Source of the DNA: RGIG5050 sp045636065
GTDB lineage: Bacteria; Verrucomicrobiota; Kiritimatiellia; RFP12; UBA1067
DNA: 38,890 nt
NCBI GenBank assembly: GCA_045636065.1
Contig: JAZTWW010000057.1
Coordinates: 1-38,890 of the forward strand
Reading direction: 5' to 3'
The translations under genes and the position numbers were made by a program. Shown here piece by piece: positions 16,732-23,867 of this stretch. The notes beneath the pieces are model-generated. The model was not told the origin of the DNA. It did no database searches and saw only the letters and a list, made by a program, of their open reading frames with translations. The stretch's first letter is position 1; every line of letters begins with the position of its first letter.

Positions 16732-18069
16732 TTAGAACTCCTCCTGGACGGCAGGAGCCGGCTGCGCCGGCACCTCTGCGGCAGGCTCCGCAGCGGGTTG
16801 CTCTACGACAGGCTCCGCAACGGGCTGCTCTACAACCGGTTCTGCGGCAGGCTGCTCCACGACAGGCTCCGCAGCAGGCACCTCTGCGTCAGACTCCGCG
16901 TCGGGCGCATCCTCGCCGTCATCCTCGTCATTCTCATCGTCTTCCTCAACGGAAACGATGAGCTCGTCAAGGAACGGCACGATAGTCGCCACATGGGCGA
17001 CGGCATCGCTCCAGGAAGCCTCCATGGAGATATTGAGCGTCGTACCTACGACCTTGCTCTTGAACGACTTGAGGACCGATGCCGCAAACGCCTGCTCGGG
17101 ATCGCTCGGATCGAGCGTATCGGCGACCTGCCTCATCGGGACAAGAACCGCAAGCAGCATGCCGTTGAGCTTCTGCGCAGTCTCGGCGTCCGCGAATTCG
17201 ATGCTGAACACGTTGCGGTTCACGGTTCCCTCGAATATGGACTCGTACGAGAGGTCTCCAAGGCCCTTTATGATGTCGGCGATGGGCGTCTCATCGGGGA
17301 GTGCCCCGAGAAGAGCGAGCTCGTCGTCATGCACCAAGGAGGCTATGGTGCGCCCGAGGTGCGGGACAAGGAGCTTTGCAGTGGCGGAGGGATTCGGCGC
17401 GAAGAGACTGCCGAACGAGGGATCGGCCTCGCCGACGCCGTCGCGCAGCAGAAGGATCTGGCGGGCAAGGGCCTCTTCGCTCAACGCGGCGATGAAGAGC
17501 CTGTCGTCGAAGAGCCTGGTCCAGCAGATCTTGAAGTTCGGGAACGTGTCGGTAGGCGTCGAGTCCCTGAAGACGAGCTCCCTGACCTCTGCGCCGGCGA
17601 TGGACTTCCTCTGGACGGACACCTCGGCCGCCAGCTCGGTGCGGGCCTCTTCAGGCGCACGCTCGTTCCAGAGCTTCACGATCGGGGCGAGGTTGAGGGG
17701 GTTGCGCTTCTCGGCGTACATCGCAAGGGCGATGTCGGGAAGCGGGAACGTCTCGGCGTCGTCCGGCGGACGGGTGAGAGGTCCTACGGAGAAGACCATC
17801 CACCCCTCCCCGTACAGGGAGTAGTCGAGGTATCCGTTGTCGCTCGCCCAATCGACCCAGGGCTTGACGAGCTCGCTGCCGGAGAAGGCCGCCTTAAGCT
17901 CGGTCATGTACGCCGTAAGCGCGGCGTTACGGCCGCAGGCGCCAATATCGGTGTAGCCGGCGAGAACGCTGCCGGCCGGCACCTTTACAGGCACCGCCGC
18001 CTCAAGCGATATCGCAAGGGCGGCGGAAAGCGCGGCCGCAGCCGCGCGCACTTTTACCGTTGATTTCAT
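16732..18069 (-). CDS. Secreted protein, paralog of the adjacent lipoprotein, with acidic Pro/Glu-rich repeat tail
   Basis: Family not recognised. An N-terminal Sec signal (about 1-25, cleavage near LEAAVPV) replaces the lipobox of its neighbour. The body (about 28-370) aligns along its whole length with the product of 18088-19332; shared blocks include VPAGSV, YGKGW/YGEGW, the RQILLLRDG / RQILFFRDG pair, LVPHLG/LVPALG and IKGLGDL/LKGLGDL. The tail is Asp/Glu-rich (about 370-395), then has three copies of a 9-residue unit, EPVVEQPAA (about 398-429), with further Pro/Ala. Such tails often span the periplasm or bind cations, which is inference. It starts 18 nt after the paralog and precedes the FkbH-like gene. 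No catalytic motif was identified. Confidence 0.82.
   Translation of the reverse strand: MKSTVKVRAAAAALSAALAISLEAAVPVKVPAGSVLAGYTDIGACGRNAALTAYMTELKAAFSGSELVKPWVDWASDNGYLDYSLYGEGWMVFSVGPLTRPPDDAETFPLPDIALAMYAEKRNPLNLAPIVKLWNERAPEEARTELAAEVSVQRKSIAGAEVRELVFRDSTPTDTFPNFKICWTRLFDDRLFIAALSEEALARQILLLRDGVGEADPSFGSLFAPNPSATAKLLVPHLGRTIASLVHDDELALLGALPDETPIADIIKGLGDLSYESIFEGTVNRNVFSIEFADAETAQKLNGMLLAVLVPMRQVADTLDPSDPEQAFAASVLKSFKSKVVGTTLNISMEASWSDAVAHVATIVPFLDELIVSVEEDDENDEDDGEDAPDAESDAEVPAAEPVVEQPAAEPVVEQPVAEPVVEQPAAEPAAEVPAQPAPAVQEEF
16783..16878 (-). repeat. In-gene 27-nt tandem repeat encoding EPVVEQPAA
   Basis: Three slightly diverged copies of a 27-nt unit, in frame, plus a partial fourth. 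They encode the Pro/Glu-rich tail of the secreted paralog. The copies can change in number by slippage without a frameshift. Confidence 0.8.
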
Positions 18070-18087
18070 CGGCTAAAGCCTCTCGAC

Positions 18088-19332
18088 TCAGTCGTCATCG
18101 CCATCATCGTCATCGTCGTCGTCATCATCGTCGTCGTCATCGCCATCGGCGAGTTCGGCGATGTCTTCGGCGTCATCGGCGGCGTCGGCGAGCTCAGCCT
18201 CGGCCATATCGACCATCATCTTCCAGGGGATGGAAACGCCGACCGTCATGACGGAGCCGTCGACCTTGACCTGGATGGAGTTGACGACCGCCTTGCCGAG
18301 CTGGGCCTCGGGGTCATCGTCGTCGCTGGAGGCGGCGAGCTGCTTGAGGGGCATGAGACCGCCCATGGCAAGGCCGTTAACGGTCTGCGCGTTCTCGGCG
18401 GAGCCGAAATCGAGGGCGAGGACTATAGCCTCCTGGCCGTTGCCGAAGCCGGTGGTGAGGACGAGATCGCCAAGGCCCTTGAGGAGGGAGGAGACCTGCG
18501 TCGTGCCGTCGGGAAGCGTGCCGAGCATCGCGAGCTCTTCGTCCTTCGCGAGGGAGGAGATGAGCTTGCCGAGAGCGGGAACGAGAGCCTTCGTCACTTC
18601 GCCGTCGCCAAGCTTGAAGAGGTCGCCGAAGCCGGCGGCCGCATCACCCTTGCCGTCGCGGAAGAAGAGGATCTGCCTTTCGAGCGCACCCTCGCTGAGA
18701 GCCGCGACGAACAGGCCCTGATCGACGCTGGCCCAGCACGGAGCGAGCCCCTTGACCATGCCCTCGGTGGGATCCTCGGCGAACTGGACGACCTGCGCCT
18801 TGACGCCGGCGATATCCTTGTCGACGACCTGGACCTGCTGGCTGACGACAGCGCGGATCTCCTCGTCCGTAAGAGCGGTGTAGACGGTCTTGATTACATC
18901 GACGAAGTCGGCGGGATTGCGGCCGGTGGCACGGCAGGCGAGAGCCACATCGGGCATCTCGACGGTCACCTCACCTTCGGCGGGACGCTTTACGTTGCCG
19001 ACCGTGAAGAGAGCCCAGCCCTTGCCGTAGGACTCGATGTCAAGAAGCTTGGAGCTCTCGACGGCGGAGACGACCTCCTGGGGAAGACCGACCTTGGGAA
19101 GGAGCTTGGACGTGGAATCAAGGTACGCCTTGTAGTCGGCATTGCCGGCCGCCGTCGCCAAATCGGAATAGAACGCCGCAACGCTTCCGGCAGGAACGCT
19201 TGCCGCAACAACGCCGCCGGCCGCCGCCTTGGCTCCGGCCGTCGCGCCGCCAGCCTGTGTGGTGCCGTCGCTGTCTCCGCAACCGGCGAGCGCTGCTGCG
19301 AGTGCGAGGCCGGCGAGTGTCTTGAGTTTCAT
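18088..19332 (-). CDS. Lipoprotein with C-terminal poly-aspartate tail
   Basis: Family not recognised. The signal peptide ends in LAAALAGC (Cys18), giving a lipid-anchored envelope protein of 414 aa. After an Ala/Gly-rich linker, residues about 45-375 form the same domain as the next gene's product (16732-18069). Residues about 376-395 are Ala/Asp/Glu-rich, and the final 19 residues are almost all Asp, broken only by Gly. A run of this kind is a plausible cation (for example Ca) binding or charged tether segment. An optimal promoter (19396-19368) and AAGGAAAC before the ATG make this the first gene of a unit reaching the thioesterase. Tandem duplication followed by divergence of anchoring and tail is the simplest history. 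Confidence 0.85.
   Translation of the reverse strand: MKLKTLAGLALAAALAGCGDSDGTTQAGGATAGAKAAAGGVVAASVPAGSVAAFYSDLATAAGNADYKAYLDSTSKLLPKVGLPQEVVSAVESSKLLDIESYGKGWALFTVGNVKRPAEGEVTVEMPDVALACRATGRNPADFVDVIKTVYTALTDEEIRAVVSQQVQVVDKDIAGVKAQVVQFAEDPTEGMVKGLAPCWASVDQGLFVAALSEGALERQILFFRDGKGDAAAGFGDLFKLGDGEVTKALVPALGKLISSLAKDEELAMLGTLPDGTTQVSSLLKGLGDLVLTTGFGNGQEAIVLALDFGSAENAQTVNGLAMGGLMPLKQLAASSDDDDPEAQLGKAVVNSIQVKVDGSVMTVGVSIPWKMMVDMAEAELADAADDAEDIAELADGDDDDDDDDDDDDDGDDD
18091..18147 (-). repeat. GAY codon run encoding the poly-Asp tail
   Basis: About 57 bp of nearly uninterrupted GAT/GAC codons at the 3' end of the lipoprotein gene. Both Asp codons are mixed, so the run looks kept for its amino acids and not simply a pure trinucleotide expansion. 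Confidence 0.85.
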
Positions 19333-19367
19333 CTTTGTTTCCTTTCTTAGGATTTTTGGATTGTTTA

Positions 19368-19396
19368 ATTATACTCCATGCCGGACGATTCGGCAA
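19368..19396 (-). promoter_or_regulatory. Sigma70-type promoter for the acidic-tail lipoprotein operon
   Basis: TTGCCG (19396-19391), 17 bp, TATAAT (19373-19368). The start near 19361 gives a leader of about 29 nt with AAGGAAAC before the ATG at 19332. It lies in the 80-bp gap after the cysteine desulfurase gene. Confidence 0.8.
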
Positions 19397-19412
19397 GGGA
19401 AAAACTGAAAAA

Positions 19413-20600
19413 TCACGAATACGTCGTCACGTCCCTGCCTGGGCCGAACGGGGAGAGATCCCTCAGGCGCCTTATGACCGGCGGCACCTTTTCAAGGACG
19501 TAGTCGATGTCATCCTCCGTGTTGTAGCGCGAAAGCGAGAACCTTACGCTTCCGTGGACGGCGATGAACGGAACACCCATTGCGCGTATCACGTGGCTCG
19601 GGTCGAGGCTCCCGCTCGCGCAGGCGCTGCCCGTCGATACGCATATGCCGAGATCGCTCAGGTGGTAGATTATGGCCTCGCCCTCGATGTACTCGAAGCT
19701 GACGTTGAGCGTATTGGGAAGGCGGTGGGCCCTGTCGCCGTTGACGATCGTATCGGGGCACGATTCGAGAAGCCCCCTTTCGAGCCTGTCGCGCATCGGC
19801 GCGAGCTTCTGGGCCTCGTCAGCCATGCCGAGGCGTGCAAGCTCGCACGCCTTCGCAAGCCCCACTATCCCGGCGACGTTCTCGGTGCCGGCGCGCCTCG
19901 CCGATTCCTGGTGGCCGCCAAGCATGAAGGGCTTGAGCTTCGTCCCGCGCCTCACGTAGAGTACGCCCACGCCCTTGGGCGCGTGGAACTTGTGCCCCGA
20001 GATGGAAAGCATGTCCACAGGAAGGCTCTTTACGTCGATCGGCACCTTGCCAGCCGCCTGCACGGCGTCCGTATGGACGGTGGCGCCGTACTCCTTGGCG
20101 ATCTCCGCGACTTCGCGGATCGGGAAGACGGTGCCCGTCTCGTTGTTGGCCCACATCACGCTCACGAGCGCGTTCCTGGTCCCCTTTAGCTCGGCCCTCA
20201 GCTCGTCGAGATCGATCTGCCCGACGCCATCAACCTTGAGCTCGACCTCCTCGTGCCCGAGCGCCTTGAGGCGCCTTGCAGGGGCGAGCACCGCAGGATG
20301 CTCCACGGCCGTCGTCACGACCTTCATGCCCTTGCCGTACCAGTCGGCCGAGCCGCGTATGGCGGTGTTGTCGCTCTCCGTCGCGCAGCTGGTGAATATC
20401 ACCTCGTCGGGCGAACAGTTGAGAAACGAAGCTACCTCCTCGCGCGCCTTGGCGACGTACGTGCCGATGCGCCCGCCGAAGGCATGCATGCTCGAGGGGT
20501 TGCCGTAGAGTTCGCCGAAGAAAGGCATCATCGCCTCGCGGACCTCAGGCGCGACGCATGTCGTCGCGTTGTTGTCCAGATACGCTATCCTTCCGCTCAT
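19413..20600 (-). CDS. Cysteine desulfurase (NifS/IscS family)
   Basis: PLP enzyme that takes sulfur from cysteine for Fe-S clusters and thio-modified tRNA. The N-terminus YLDNNATT is diagnostic. The PLP lysine is Lys204 in SGHKFHAPKG, and the catalytic Cys327 lies in STGSACASG, at the same position as in IscS. Length is 395 aa. ATG 20600 is chosen because it overlaps the regulator's stop as ATGA; a GTG two codons upstream is possible. No IscU, SufU or thiI lies beside it, so the role (cluster assembly, tRNA thiolation or both) is not settled. TilS elsewhere in the window belongs to another unit. Confidence 0.94.
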   Translation of the reverse strand: MSGRIAYLDNNATTCVAPEVREAMMPFFGELYGNPSSMHAFGGRIGTYVAKAREEVASFLNCSPDEVIFTSCATESDNTAIRGSADWYGKGMKVVTTAVEHPAVLAPARRLKALGHEEVELKVDGVGQIDLDELRAELKGTRNALVSVMWANNETGTVFPIREVAEIAKEYGATVHTDAVQAAGKVPIDVKSLPVDMLSISGHKFHAPKGVGVLYVRRGTKLKPFMLGGHQESARRAGTENVAGIVGLAKACELARLGMADEAQKLAPMRDRLERGLLESCPDTIVNGDRAHRLPNTLNVSFEYIEGEAIIYHLSDLGICVSTGSACASGSLDPSHVIRAMGVPFIAVHGSVRFSLSRYNTEDDIDYVLEKVPPVIRRLRDLSPFGPGRDVTTYS

Positions 20601-20986
20601 TTGCACTCCTCCGTCTCGGGAAGGTCCTCTCCGAGGAAATCGCGGATCCTGTCCATCGTCTCGGCGCTCAGGATGTGCTCCATGAGGCAGGCGTCGCGCT
20701 CGGAGGTCTCAAGGGACACCCCGAGCTTCACGAGAAACGCCTTGAGGACGTTGTGCCTGCCAAGGACGAAAGCCGCCACGCGGCGTCCCTTCTCCGTAAG
20801 CTCTATGTCACCGTAGGGTTCCTGCGCGACTAGCTCGAGCTTCTTGAGTTCGCTTATGGCCTTGACGACGCTCGGCATCTTCACGTGAAGCTGCTCGGCG
20901 ACGTCCCTCACGCGCGCGCGCCCCTTGCTCCTTATGAGGACGTATATCTCCTCGACGTAGTCCTCAAGGCTCTTTGTCATCGTCAT
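20597..20986 (-). CDS. DtxR/MntR-family metal-dependent repressor
   Basis: 129 aa. The N-terminal winged helix (VRDVAEQLHVKMPSVVKAISELKKLELV, about 24-51) is followed by a dimerisation and metal-binding region with His in LGRHNVLKAF and the acidic/His cluster SERDACLMEHILS. The length matches the short MntR type without an SH3 domain, so Mn(II) or Fe(II) would act as co-repressor. ATG 20986 is chosen from its ATGA overlap with the parA stop; the earlier start at 21076 lies inside parA in another frame. It overlaps the desulfurase start by ATGA. No transporter target is nearby. Co-expression with a desulfurase hints at iron homeostasis, which is inference. Confidence 0.9.
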   Translation of the reverse strand: MTMTKSLEDYVEEIYVLIRSKGRARVRDVAEQLHVKMPSVVKAISELKKLELVAQEPYGDIELTEKGRRVAAFVLGRHNVLKAFLVKLGVSLETSERDACLMEHILSAETMDRIRDFLGEDLPETEECK

Positions 20987-21804
20987 TTCGAGCTCTCCCC
21001 GGAAACGTGCGTACGCGAGGGGTTGCGCTTCATGAACTCCTTTGCGAACGCCGTGTAGGCGACGGCGCCCTTGCATGTCGGATCGTAGAACACCACAGGC
21101 TGACCGAAGCTCGGCGCCTCGCTCGTTCTCACGTTCCTCGGGATCATCGTGTCGAAGACCTTGTCCGGGAAATGCTCCCTCACGTCGGCGACGACGTCCT
21201 GCGAAAGGCGCGTTGAGAAGTTGACCATCGTCATGAGTATCCCGTTGAGGGAAAGCTCGGGGTTGCCGCCGTTCGCCCTCAGCTGGTCGATGATGTTCGT
21301 TATGACGCTAAGGCCTTCGAGCGCATAGTACTCCGCCTGCATCGGGACGATGATCCCGTCGGCGGCGGCGAGGCTCGCCGTCATGAGGATGCCGAGGCTC
21401 GGCGGGCAGTCGAGGAGGATGTAGTCGAACGCCTTTGCGGCCCTTATCTCCGAAAGGACATCCCTCACGACGCTCAGGTGGTTGCCCTTCCTGGCGATCT
21501 CGATCTCGACGCCGGCGAGATCGACCTCGCTCGGAACGACGTTGAGGTTCTCGTAGGGCGTAGGCTGTATCATGTCGGCGATGTCGGCCTCGCCGGTGAG
21601 AACCGGATAGAGGCTCACGCCGCTCTGGCGCTGGAGCCCAAGACCCGTCGTTGCGTTGGCCTGCGGATCGAGGTCGATCACGAGAACGGTTCTGTGCGCC
21701 TTCGACAGCGCCGCCGCCAAATTGACCACGGTTGTGGTCTTCCCCACGCCGCCCTTCTGGTTCGCCACCGCTATGACGCGCGTGACCTTCTCCTCTTTCG
21801 CCAT
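20983..21804 (-). CDS. parA: ParA/Soj-family ATPase
   Basis: Deviant Walker A ATPase. The motif KGGVGKTTT with its signature lysine (about 17-25) follows VIAVANQ; IDLDPQANATTGLG and DYILLDCPPSLGILM are the A' and Walker B motifs, and MIPRNVRTSEAPSFGQPV is the typical C-terminal block. Length is 273 aa, as for chromosomal Soj, with DNA-binding basic residues near the C-terminus. ParA proteins move chromosome origins with ParB and parS. No ParB gene lies alongside; the flanking genes are an unknown 232-aa protein and a metal regulator. No plasmid replication genes are present. It overlaps the regulator by ATGA and starts 5 nt after the unknown gene. Confidence 0.92.
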   Translation of the reverse strand: MAKEEKVTRVIAVANQKGGVGKTTTVVNLAAALSKAHRTVLVIDLDPQANATTGLGLQRQSGVSLYPVLTGEADIADMIQPTPYENLNVVPSEVDLAGVEIEIARKGNHLSVVRDVLSEIRAAKAFDYILLDCPPSLGILMTASLAAADGIIVPMQAEYYALEGLSVITNIIDQLRANGGNPELSLNGILMTMVNFSTRLSQDVVADVREHFPDKVFDTMIPRNVRTSEAPSFGQPVVFYDPTCKGAVAYTAFAKEFMKRNPSRTHVSGESSK

Positions 21805-21809
21805 ATTTT

Positions 21810-22508
21810 CTACCCTCGCTTCACGAGTTTGAAGAATCTGTCCTGATACTGTTCAAAGACGCCTCTGCGCTTGAGGAGAGCCCCTAGCTCCTTGACGCGC
21901 GACGGATCGGCCTTGGCGCGCTCGAAGGCGATCTCTATCTCGCCGCCGTCAACGCCCGCGCGTGCCCTCTCGGCGATCTCCATCATGCGGGCCTTCTCCA
22001 GGGCCCTTACGTTCGATTCGAGGCTGCGGGAGCTTTCCTCGCGGAAGAACTGCAGAAGGCACACGTCCCACGGATCGTCAACGCCCGCTATCACCGTGCG
22101 GAAAGGGTCGCCCGAGCTTTCCGCGTCCTTCACGGCCTCCTCGAGTGCGGCCTCGACGGTGGAGTTCACGACTAGCTCCGAGAACGCCTCCTGCTTGAGG
22201 GTATAGCCGTATCTTAGAATGCGCAGGCTCTCCTCGTTCTCCTTAAGCCATTCGCAGAAACGCCGGGCCTCCTCGCCGAAGCCCTCCAGATTGTCGCTCG
22301 CATACACCTCGGGCGTTATCAAGAGAGGCCTGTTCGCTTCAAGCCTGCCTTCGCGTATGCGCACCTTGCCGGGGTAGTCGTCGAGTTCGGCCACAAGCGT
22401 GTACGTGACGCGCGTCACGTCGAAGGTCTCCAGCGTACGGCTAGGCCAGCGCACCACCTTCGTGTGCGCCGCGGCGTAGAAGAAGTCGAACTGCCTGTCC
22501 CTGCTCAT
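21810..22508 (-). CDS. Unknown conserved-looking 232-aa protein beside ParA
   Basis: I do not recognise the family. ATG 22508 is chosen because it makes an ATGA overlap with the chorismate mutase stop; the longer reading to 22595 adds shadow sequence. The N-terminal half (about 1-85) is predicted beta-rich (HTKVVRWPSRTLETFDVTRV, then TYTLVAELDDYPGKVRIREG). The rest is helical and charged, with possible coiled-coil segments (SLESNVRALEKARMMEIAERA) and a basic C-terminus. No signal peptide or membrane segment is present, so it should be cytosolic. It lies between aroQ and parA in a tightly overlapped operon. A partner of ParA is conceivable but nothing in the sequence resembles ParB. Confidence 0.8.
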   Translation of the reverse strand: MSRDRQFDFFYAAAHTKVVRWPSRTLETFDVTRVTYTLVAELDDYPGKVRIREGRLEANRPLLITPEVYASDNLEGFGEEARRFCEWLKENEESLRILRYGYTLKQEAFSELVVNSTVEAALEEAVKDAESSGDPFRTVIAGVDDPWDVCLLQFFREESSRSLESNVRALEKARMMEIAERARAGVDGGEIEIAFERAKADPSRVKELGALLKRRGVFEQYQDRFFKLVKRG

Positions 22509-22783
22509 CCCTCGCCCTCTCCGAGAATCCTGCGCTGGCGCGCCTTGGACGAGTCGAATATGGCGGAGTATACGACTAGGACGTCGGCGGCGCATCCGAG
22601 CCCTGCCACAGACGCCACCCTCTGGCGGACTTCGCCTTCGCGGCCACGGTCCACGATGGCCGTGCCGCTCTCGCGCTTAGCCTGCGCGATCTCGTCCGAC
22701 AGCTCCATCCGCCGCCGGAGAAGGACGGCGATCCCGCCGTCGACCGCGTCGAGATCGCGGCGCACTTCCTTGAGACTACGCAT
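22505..22783 (-). CDS. aroQ: Chorismate mutase, AroQ type
   Basis: Rearranges chorismate to prephenate, entering phenylalanine and tyrosine synthesis. The 92-aa all-helical AroQ domain has the usual first helix LKEVRRDLDAVDGGIAVLLRRRMELSDEIAQAK, with active-site Arg and Lys positions recognisable. ATG 22783 overlaps the DAHP synthase stop by one base (TGATG), so the two enzymes are translationally coupled; the longer start at 22864 would lie within aroF. In several bacteria AroQ binds or is fused to type I-beta DAHP synthase and mediates its feedback control. Adjacency makes a complex plausible here. Confidence 0.88.
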   Translation of the reverse strand: MRSLKEVRRDLDAVDGGIAVLLRRRMELSDEIAQAKRESGTAIVDRGREGEVRQRVASVAGLGCAADVLVVYSAIFDSSKARQRRILGEGEG

Positions 22784-23784
22784 CAGAGCGCTTCCCTTAC
22801 CCTGCCGATGCGCTCCATCGTGCGGGCGAACATCTCGGGCGTCTGGCTCTGGACGCCGTCGCACAGCGCGTGGGGCGGATCGTTGTGGACTTCGATGATG
22901 AGCCCGTCTGCGCCGATGGCCGTGGCCGCGACGGCGACGGGATCGACCATGTACGAGTAGCCCGTCGCATGCGAGGGATCCACCACGACAGGCAGATGCG
23001 AAAGCCTGTGCAGGAGCGGCACGACGCCGAGGTCGAGCGTGTTCCTGAGGGATGTCTCGAACGTGCGTATGCCGCGCTCGCAGAGGATGACGTTCGGGTT
23101 GCCCGAGGCCATGATGTACTCCGCGCTCATAAGCAGCTCCTGGATCGTCGCGGACATGCCGCGCTTGAGCAGGACAGGCTTCTGCGTGTACGCGCCAACC
23201 TCCCTGAGGAGATTGAAGTTCTGCATGTTCCTCGCGCCGATCTGGATGACGTCGACATCGTTGAAGAGCTCGATGTCCTTGAAATCCATGAGTTCGGTGA
23301 CGATCGGAAGCCCCGTTTCGCGCTTGGCGACGGAAAGCATCTCAAGCCCGCGCGCGCCAAGGCCCTGGAAGGCGTACGGCGATGTGCGCGGCTTGAACGC
23401 GCCGCCGCGCAGCATCTTCGCGCCGGCCGCCTTGACGGCCTTCGCGATCCCCACTATCTGCTCTTCGCTCTCCACGCTGCAAGGGCCTGCTATGACGCCG
23501 AAGCTCCCTCCGCCGATCTTGACTCCGGAGCAGTCGATCGCCGTATCATCCGGGTGGAACTTGCGGTTTGCGGCCTTGTAGGGCTCCTGTATCCGCTGCA
23601 CGGACTCCACCACGTCGAGCGCCTCTATAAGCGCAGGATCGATGTGCGCGACGTCCCCCACGCACCCGATTATCGTCTGCAGCGAGCCTTTTGACACGTG
23701 CGGCTCGATGCTGCGCGATCTGAGCAGGGCCTTCAGGTTCTCCACCTGGGCCTCGTCGGCGCCTGCCTTTATTATGATAACCAT
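22783..23784 (-). CDS. aroF: DAHP synthase, class I-beta with N-terminal ferredoxin-like domain
   Basis: Condenses PEP and erythrose 4-phosphate, the first step of the shikimate pathway. The N-terminal regulatory ferredoxin-like domain (MVIIIKAGADEAQVENL..., about 1-70) precedes the TIM barrel with GPCSVESEEQ, LRGGAFKPRTSPYAFQG, IQIGARNMQNFNLL, LKRGMSAT and VDPSHATG, all standard active-site blocks. The length of 333 aa matches the Thermotoga-type enzyme, whose extra domain binds Tyr and Phe as inhibitors. ATG 23784 fits the domain boundary; the reading from 23826 adds 14 atypical residues. A strong promoter lies at 23867-23838. It is the first gene of a six-gene overlapped operon. Confidence 0.95.
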   Translation of the reverse strand: MVIIIKAGADEAQVENLKALLRSRSIEPHVSKGSLQTIIGCVGDVAHIDPALIEALDVVESVQRIQEPYKAANRKFHPDDTAIDCSGVKIGGGSFGVIAGPCSVESEEQIVGIAKAVKAAGAKMLRGGAFKPRTSPYAFQGLGARGLEMLSVAKRETGLPIVTELMDFKDIELFNDVDVIQIGARNMQNFNLLREVGAYTQKPVLLKRGMSATIQELLMSAEYIMASGNPNVILCERGIRTFETSLRNTLDLGVVPLLHRLSHLPVVVDPSHATGYSYMVDPVAVAATAIGADGLIIEVHNDPPHALCDGVQSQTPEMFARTMERIGRVREAL

Positions 23785-23837
23785 TTTCTTCACTCCCACA
23801 TCCCAAACCCGCACCACCATCGGCACGGATTCGTGAT

Positions 23838-23867
23838 ATTATACCAAATCGCCTTTCCCTCTGTCAA
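23838..23867 (-). promoter_or_regulatory. Sigma70-type promoter for the aroF-aroQ-parA-nifS operon
   Basis: TTGACA (23867-23862), 18 bp, TATAAT (23843-23838), with TGG before the -10. The start near 23831 leaves a leader of about 47 nt. The -35 overlaps the recD stop codon. Confidence 0.82.

Noticed and set aside
16630..18063. Plus-strand frame of 477 codons with Leu/Arg/Gly repeats
   Set aside because: The repeats mirror the EPVVEQPAA tail of the minus-strand gene; no signal or domain is seen.
18088..18150. Short-period repeat considered as a CRISPR or microsatellite
   Set aside because: It is an in-frame run of mixed GAT/GAC codons ending a real gene; there are no spacers or palindromic repeats. 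No CRISPR array was seen anywhere in the window.
20983..21804. ParA as evidence of a plasmid or integrated plasmid
   Set aside because: No ParB, replication or mobilisation gene is nearby, and the flanking genes are chromosomal biosynthetic and regulatory genes.
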